10,708 bases of DNA from Rodentolepis nana (Eukaryota; Platyhelminthes; Cestoda; Cyclophyllidea; Hymenolepididae): NCBI GenBank assembly GCA_900617975.1, contig UZAE01013897.1:1-10708 (forward strand). Direction: 5' to 3'. The translations under genes were made by a program, and so were the position numbers. This document shows positions 8,500 to 10,708 of this stretch, piece by piece (the stretch's first letter is position 1; each line of letters opens with the position of its first letter). Below the pieces are notes generated by a model. It made no database searches and was not told where the DNA came from. It was given only the letters and a program-made list of their open reading frames with translations.

Positions 8500-9094
8500 T
8501 ATCTGCCTTAATCGAGTGTGCTCAAGGTTATCACAAACAACATTAATTAATGTTTATCTCTAATCTCATCTTCAGGTCAATGCCAATTTTATTCAATTTG
8601 TTTGTGTAAGGCTGCCTCGAAGTACCGCAACTTTGACTAAGTCACACCAATAAGTCACTTAAAGTTCATAGCCATTTTGATTTCCTTAGCTCTCTTATCA
8701 GTGGACTTCTTTATTCTCATGTTTGGACCTTTCTTCTACCACGTGATAACAGAAACAAAAGAAGTTCAAAAGATTCGAATTTGTTCTCAATGGCCATCTG
8801 GGTAGATTAAAATTGAGAGGCGCTGAAAGGTAGCTGCATGGGTAGTGATTAAGCTAAGTGAGATGGAATCTCGCCAAAAATGCACATAAATAGAGTGATA
8901 TGCAACTTTTGCTTCTACCTGAATCCTTTCATTTTATTGAAATAACAAGTGACAAACTAGAGCCTTAGCAATATTACCTTATCAACTTGCAATGCATTAA
9001 GAATGAAGGCTCAAACAACGCTCCCTTACCCCTCGCTCACAAGTGCTCTTACTAAAACAACGATCAACGGTATCATGGTATCTCGTGAATTGCG
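8500..9094. other. Spacer, nothing firmly identified
   Basis: No long frame with coding character is present. A pyrimidine-rich acceptor-like string ends in CATCTTCAG at 8575 and is followed 30 nt later by GTAAGG, which could frame a tiny exon, but nothing ties it to a gene. Confidence 0.4.
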
Positions 9095-9290
9095 CTTCAC
9101 TGCAACCCAACCACCGCCCACATCAACCCAAAATAACGCCTCACCAAGACGACTCCCTCATTACTTTCCCACTTAATGACACTGTTCTTACCTCACTTAT
9201 CAAATCCCAATCACACCCCCCTACCACCCGCCTCACACACCAAAACCAAAACCACAACCTCCCTCTCCAAAACCCAAACCAATCAATATA
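9095..9290 (+). repeat. A/C-rich, G-depleted low-complexity tract
   Basis: The plus strand is almost entirely A, C and T. From 9185 to 9290 there is a single G (9230) in 106 bases. Words such as CCAAACC, CAAAACC and CACCC recur without a fixed period. The complementary strand therefore carries several GG and GGG runs. Open frames overlapping the tract on both strands are by-products of this composition and are not called as genes. Confidence 0.85.
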
Positions 9291-9299
9291 GCACAGTTT

Positions 9300-9800
9300 A
9301 AGCTTGCAAGTAGCTTGAAAATGCAAAGCATTTGCCATCTTCGAAAGCACTAGTTCCACTGCACATTTGGAAAAGACAGGTGTCAACATGTACCACGTTT
9401 ACCATAATTAAAATAAGCTCTAGCCTCAATGTGGTCCCGTGGTCAAGTCGGCGAAACGGTATCATGTTTTACTCAACTGGGACTCTGCAAAGGCTAATTA
9501 TTAAAGCAAACTAACTACACGCTTTTATCAAATAACTGGGATTGATAACCAGTATATTTATGGTTTCAATATGTGAACTCACATTTATTATTTTTTGAAC
9601 TAAACAGCACCCTACAAACCGTAATGTATTGTCACATAAGAAAGTTAAAGTGCTTCAACAGAATCCATATTACCTACCAGTGGTTATTGGCTATTGAATT
9701 GAGTTAATAATATTTCGTGTTGATATTTAAAACAGTATAGTTTTTGCATTTCATCAATAGCAAAATAAATGTGCACCAAACTGCACTCATTCGTGTCTCA
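9300..9800. other. AT-rich spacer
   Basis: I see no gene. The stretch GTGGTCAAGTCGGCGAAACGG (about 9439-9459) faintly resembles the A box of a tRNA or tRNA-derived SINE, but no B box follows. Confidence 0.4.
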
Positions 9801-9802
9801 CG

Positions 9803-9889
9803 GCGAACTGATACTGGCCTCGAGATGTGTTTCGGTAGTATCAGATGAGGATAATCGACAAATTGAACATATTTCAAATGACAAAAGCA
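9803..9889 (+). repeat. Dispersed repeat, copy A (~87 bp)
   Basis: The copy runs from GCGAACTGAT to GACAAAAGCA and matches copy B at 10494-10579 with 9 mismatches and one 1-base gap by my hand alignment, about 89% identity. The inner blocks TTTCGGTAGTATCAG and ACAAATTGAACATATTTCAA are identical or nearly so. Same orientation as copy B. It is most likely a fragment of a dispersed element, family unknown. Confidence 0.85.
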
Positions 9890-10493
9890 TATTCTCTTAC
9901 AGTTGTCCCTATTGATATATGCTGTTCATAGAGTGAACTTAAAACTTCATCACTTAGAGGCCATCAGTTTTAAATTCGCATTCACTTGAAGGCCATGCTA
10001 CTCTGTTTACTTCTCGAAAATTCTAATGTGCAAAATTGCCTTGTACATCATTTTCTCTCTCTAATTAGTATTGAAGAACTTTCTTGGCGAAACACCGATA
10101 CCGATGACAATCCTATGACACATTGTCTTAAGTCAAATATTACAGGACTACAGGCAATTTTCAGATTTCCGTGTTGGAATTTTGCTGAAAGATTAAGAAG
10201 TAGAAATTTCTACCACCTTTGCTCCACACCCATCCACCCAACTTCAAAAAGTGTCCGATTTTCAAGTGTAAGGCGGAACAAATCTTTGCTTTATTTAAGC
10301 AATTCGAGTATTTCATTTCATTGATGGCAAAATGCACTAATTTGTAAAGTCGGATGGACAAATGCGGATTAATGTCTATTTACTACTCGATATTGAGTTA
10401 CAGGTGTAGACAGTAAAGAGCATGTTTGAGTGATCCTGTTATGGAATAGTCCATACAGTTGGCATACTGCATCACCGTATGCCAGGAATATCA
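9890..10493. other. Sequence between the two repeat copies
   Basis: A 112-residue open frame (9986-10324) is present but has no recognisable motif, and its codon pattern does not look coding. A minus-strand frame overlaps it. I see no repeats or RNA gene. The interval could be unique DNA or the body of an element flanked by related ends. Confidence 0.4.
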
Positions 10494-10579
10494 GCGAACT
10501 GATGTCGGCCTCCAAATGAGTTTCGGTAGTATCAGGTGAGGATTATTGACAAATTGAACATATTTCAAATGACAAAGCA
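10494..10579 (+). repeat. Dispersed repeat, copy B (~86 bp)
   Basis: Second, diverged copy of the repeat at 9803-9889, starting GCGAACTGATG and ending GACAAAGCA. Weak similarity to copy A may continue another ~45 bases downstream (a TTGCTTTGAAAG region against TATGCTGTTCATAGAG), which would suggest a longer, older duplicated unit. That extension is uncertain. Confidence 0.85.
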
Positions 10580-10708
10580 CCTTCTGTCACGAGTATAGTG
10601 TCAATGGAGTTTGCTTTGAAAGCGGACGTTCGGTACTAAGAACGTTAAAGTGGTAAACTGTGATCCTTTACTCCTTCCACATAACTAGTTTTTGGCCAAT
10701 ATTCAGCT

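Noticed and set aside
9431..9466. tRNA A-box-like sequence (GGTCAAGTCGGCG).
   Set aside because: No B box or cloverleaf pairing follows within the right distance.
9986..10324. 112-residue plus-strand open frame between the repeat copies.
   Set aside because: No motif, non-coding codon pattern, and no splice or poly(A) context.
1..10708. CRISPR arrays, bacterial operons, ribosome binding sites, phage or defence genes.
   Set aside because: No spaced direct repeats and no prokaryotic gene arrangement; introns and poly(A) signals show a eukaryotic nuclear sequence.

Overview
The window looks like nuclear DNA from an animal. It is AT-rich, with a split protein-coding gene that has GT-AG introns, AATAAA poly(A) signals, long non-coding spacers and a decayed non-LTR retrotransposon. 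The compact introns (80 and 84 nt, then 721 nt), the base composition and a possible acceptor just upstream of the first ATG fit a parasitic flatworm (tapeworm or fluke). That placement is an inference: mites or other small-genome invertebrates are not excluded.

Layout. (1) Bases 1-714, minus strand: remains of a non-LTR retrotransposon of the Jockey/CR1 type. It covers the endonuclease domain and the linker after it, has two in-frame stops, and runs off the left edge. (2) 790-2035: AT-rich spacer. (3) 2068-4503, plus strand: a four-exon gene for FIP1, the poly(A)-polymerase-tethering subunit of the mRNA 3'-end processing complex CPSF. The rebuilt protein is 516 residues, and two 69-nt exons lie in its arginine/serine-rich tail. 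UGUA motifs and AATAAA follow. (4) 4640-7190: spacer with a G10 run and a GC-richer patch. (5) 7199-8220, plus strand: a candidate three-exon gene of unknown function (about 180 residues) with a Ser/His-rich tail. It rests on phase-matched splice sites and coding-like composition, not on recognised homology. (6) 8500-10708: mostly non-coding, with a tract almost free of G (9185-9290) and two diverged copies of an ~87-bp repeat about 690 bp apart.

The two plus-strand genes show no functional link. FIP1 is a housekeeping RNA-processing factor. The most useful points are the FIP1 gene model, in which all three introns are phase 2 and open with an in-frame stop, the inferred second gene, and the retroelement's broken endonuclease motifs. 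I found no convincing evidence of a new multi-gene system.
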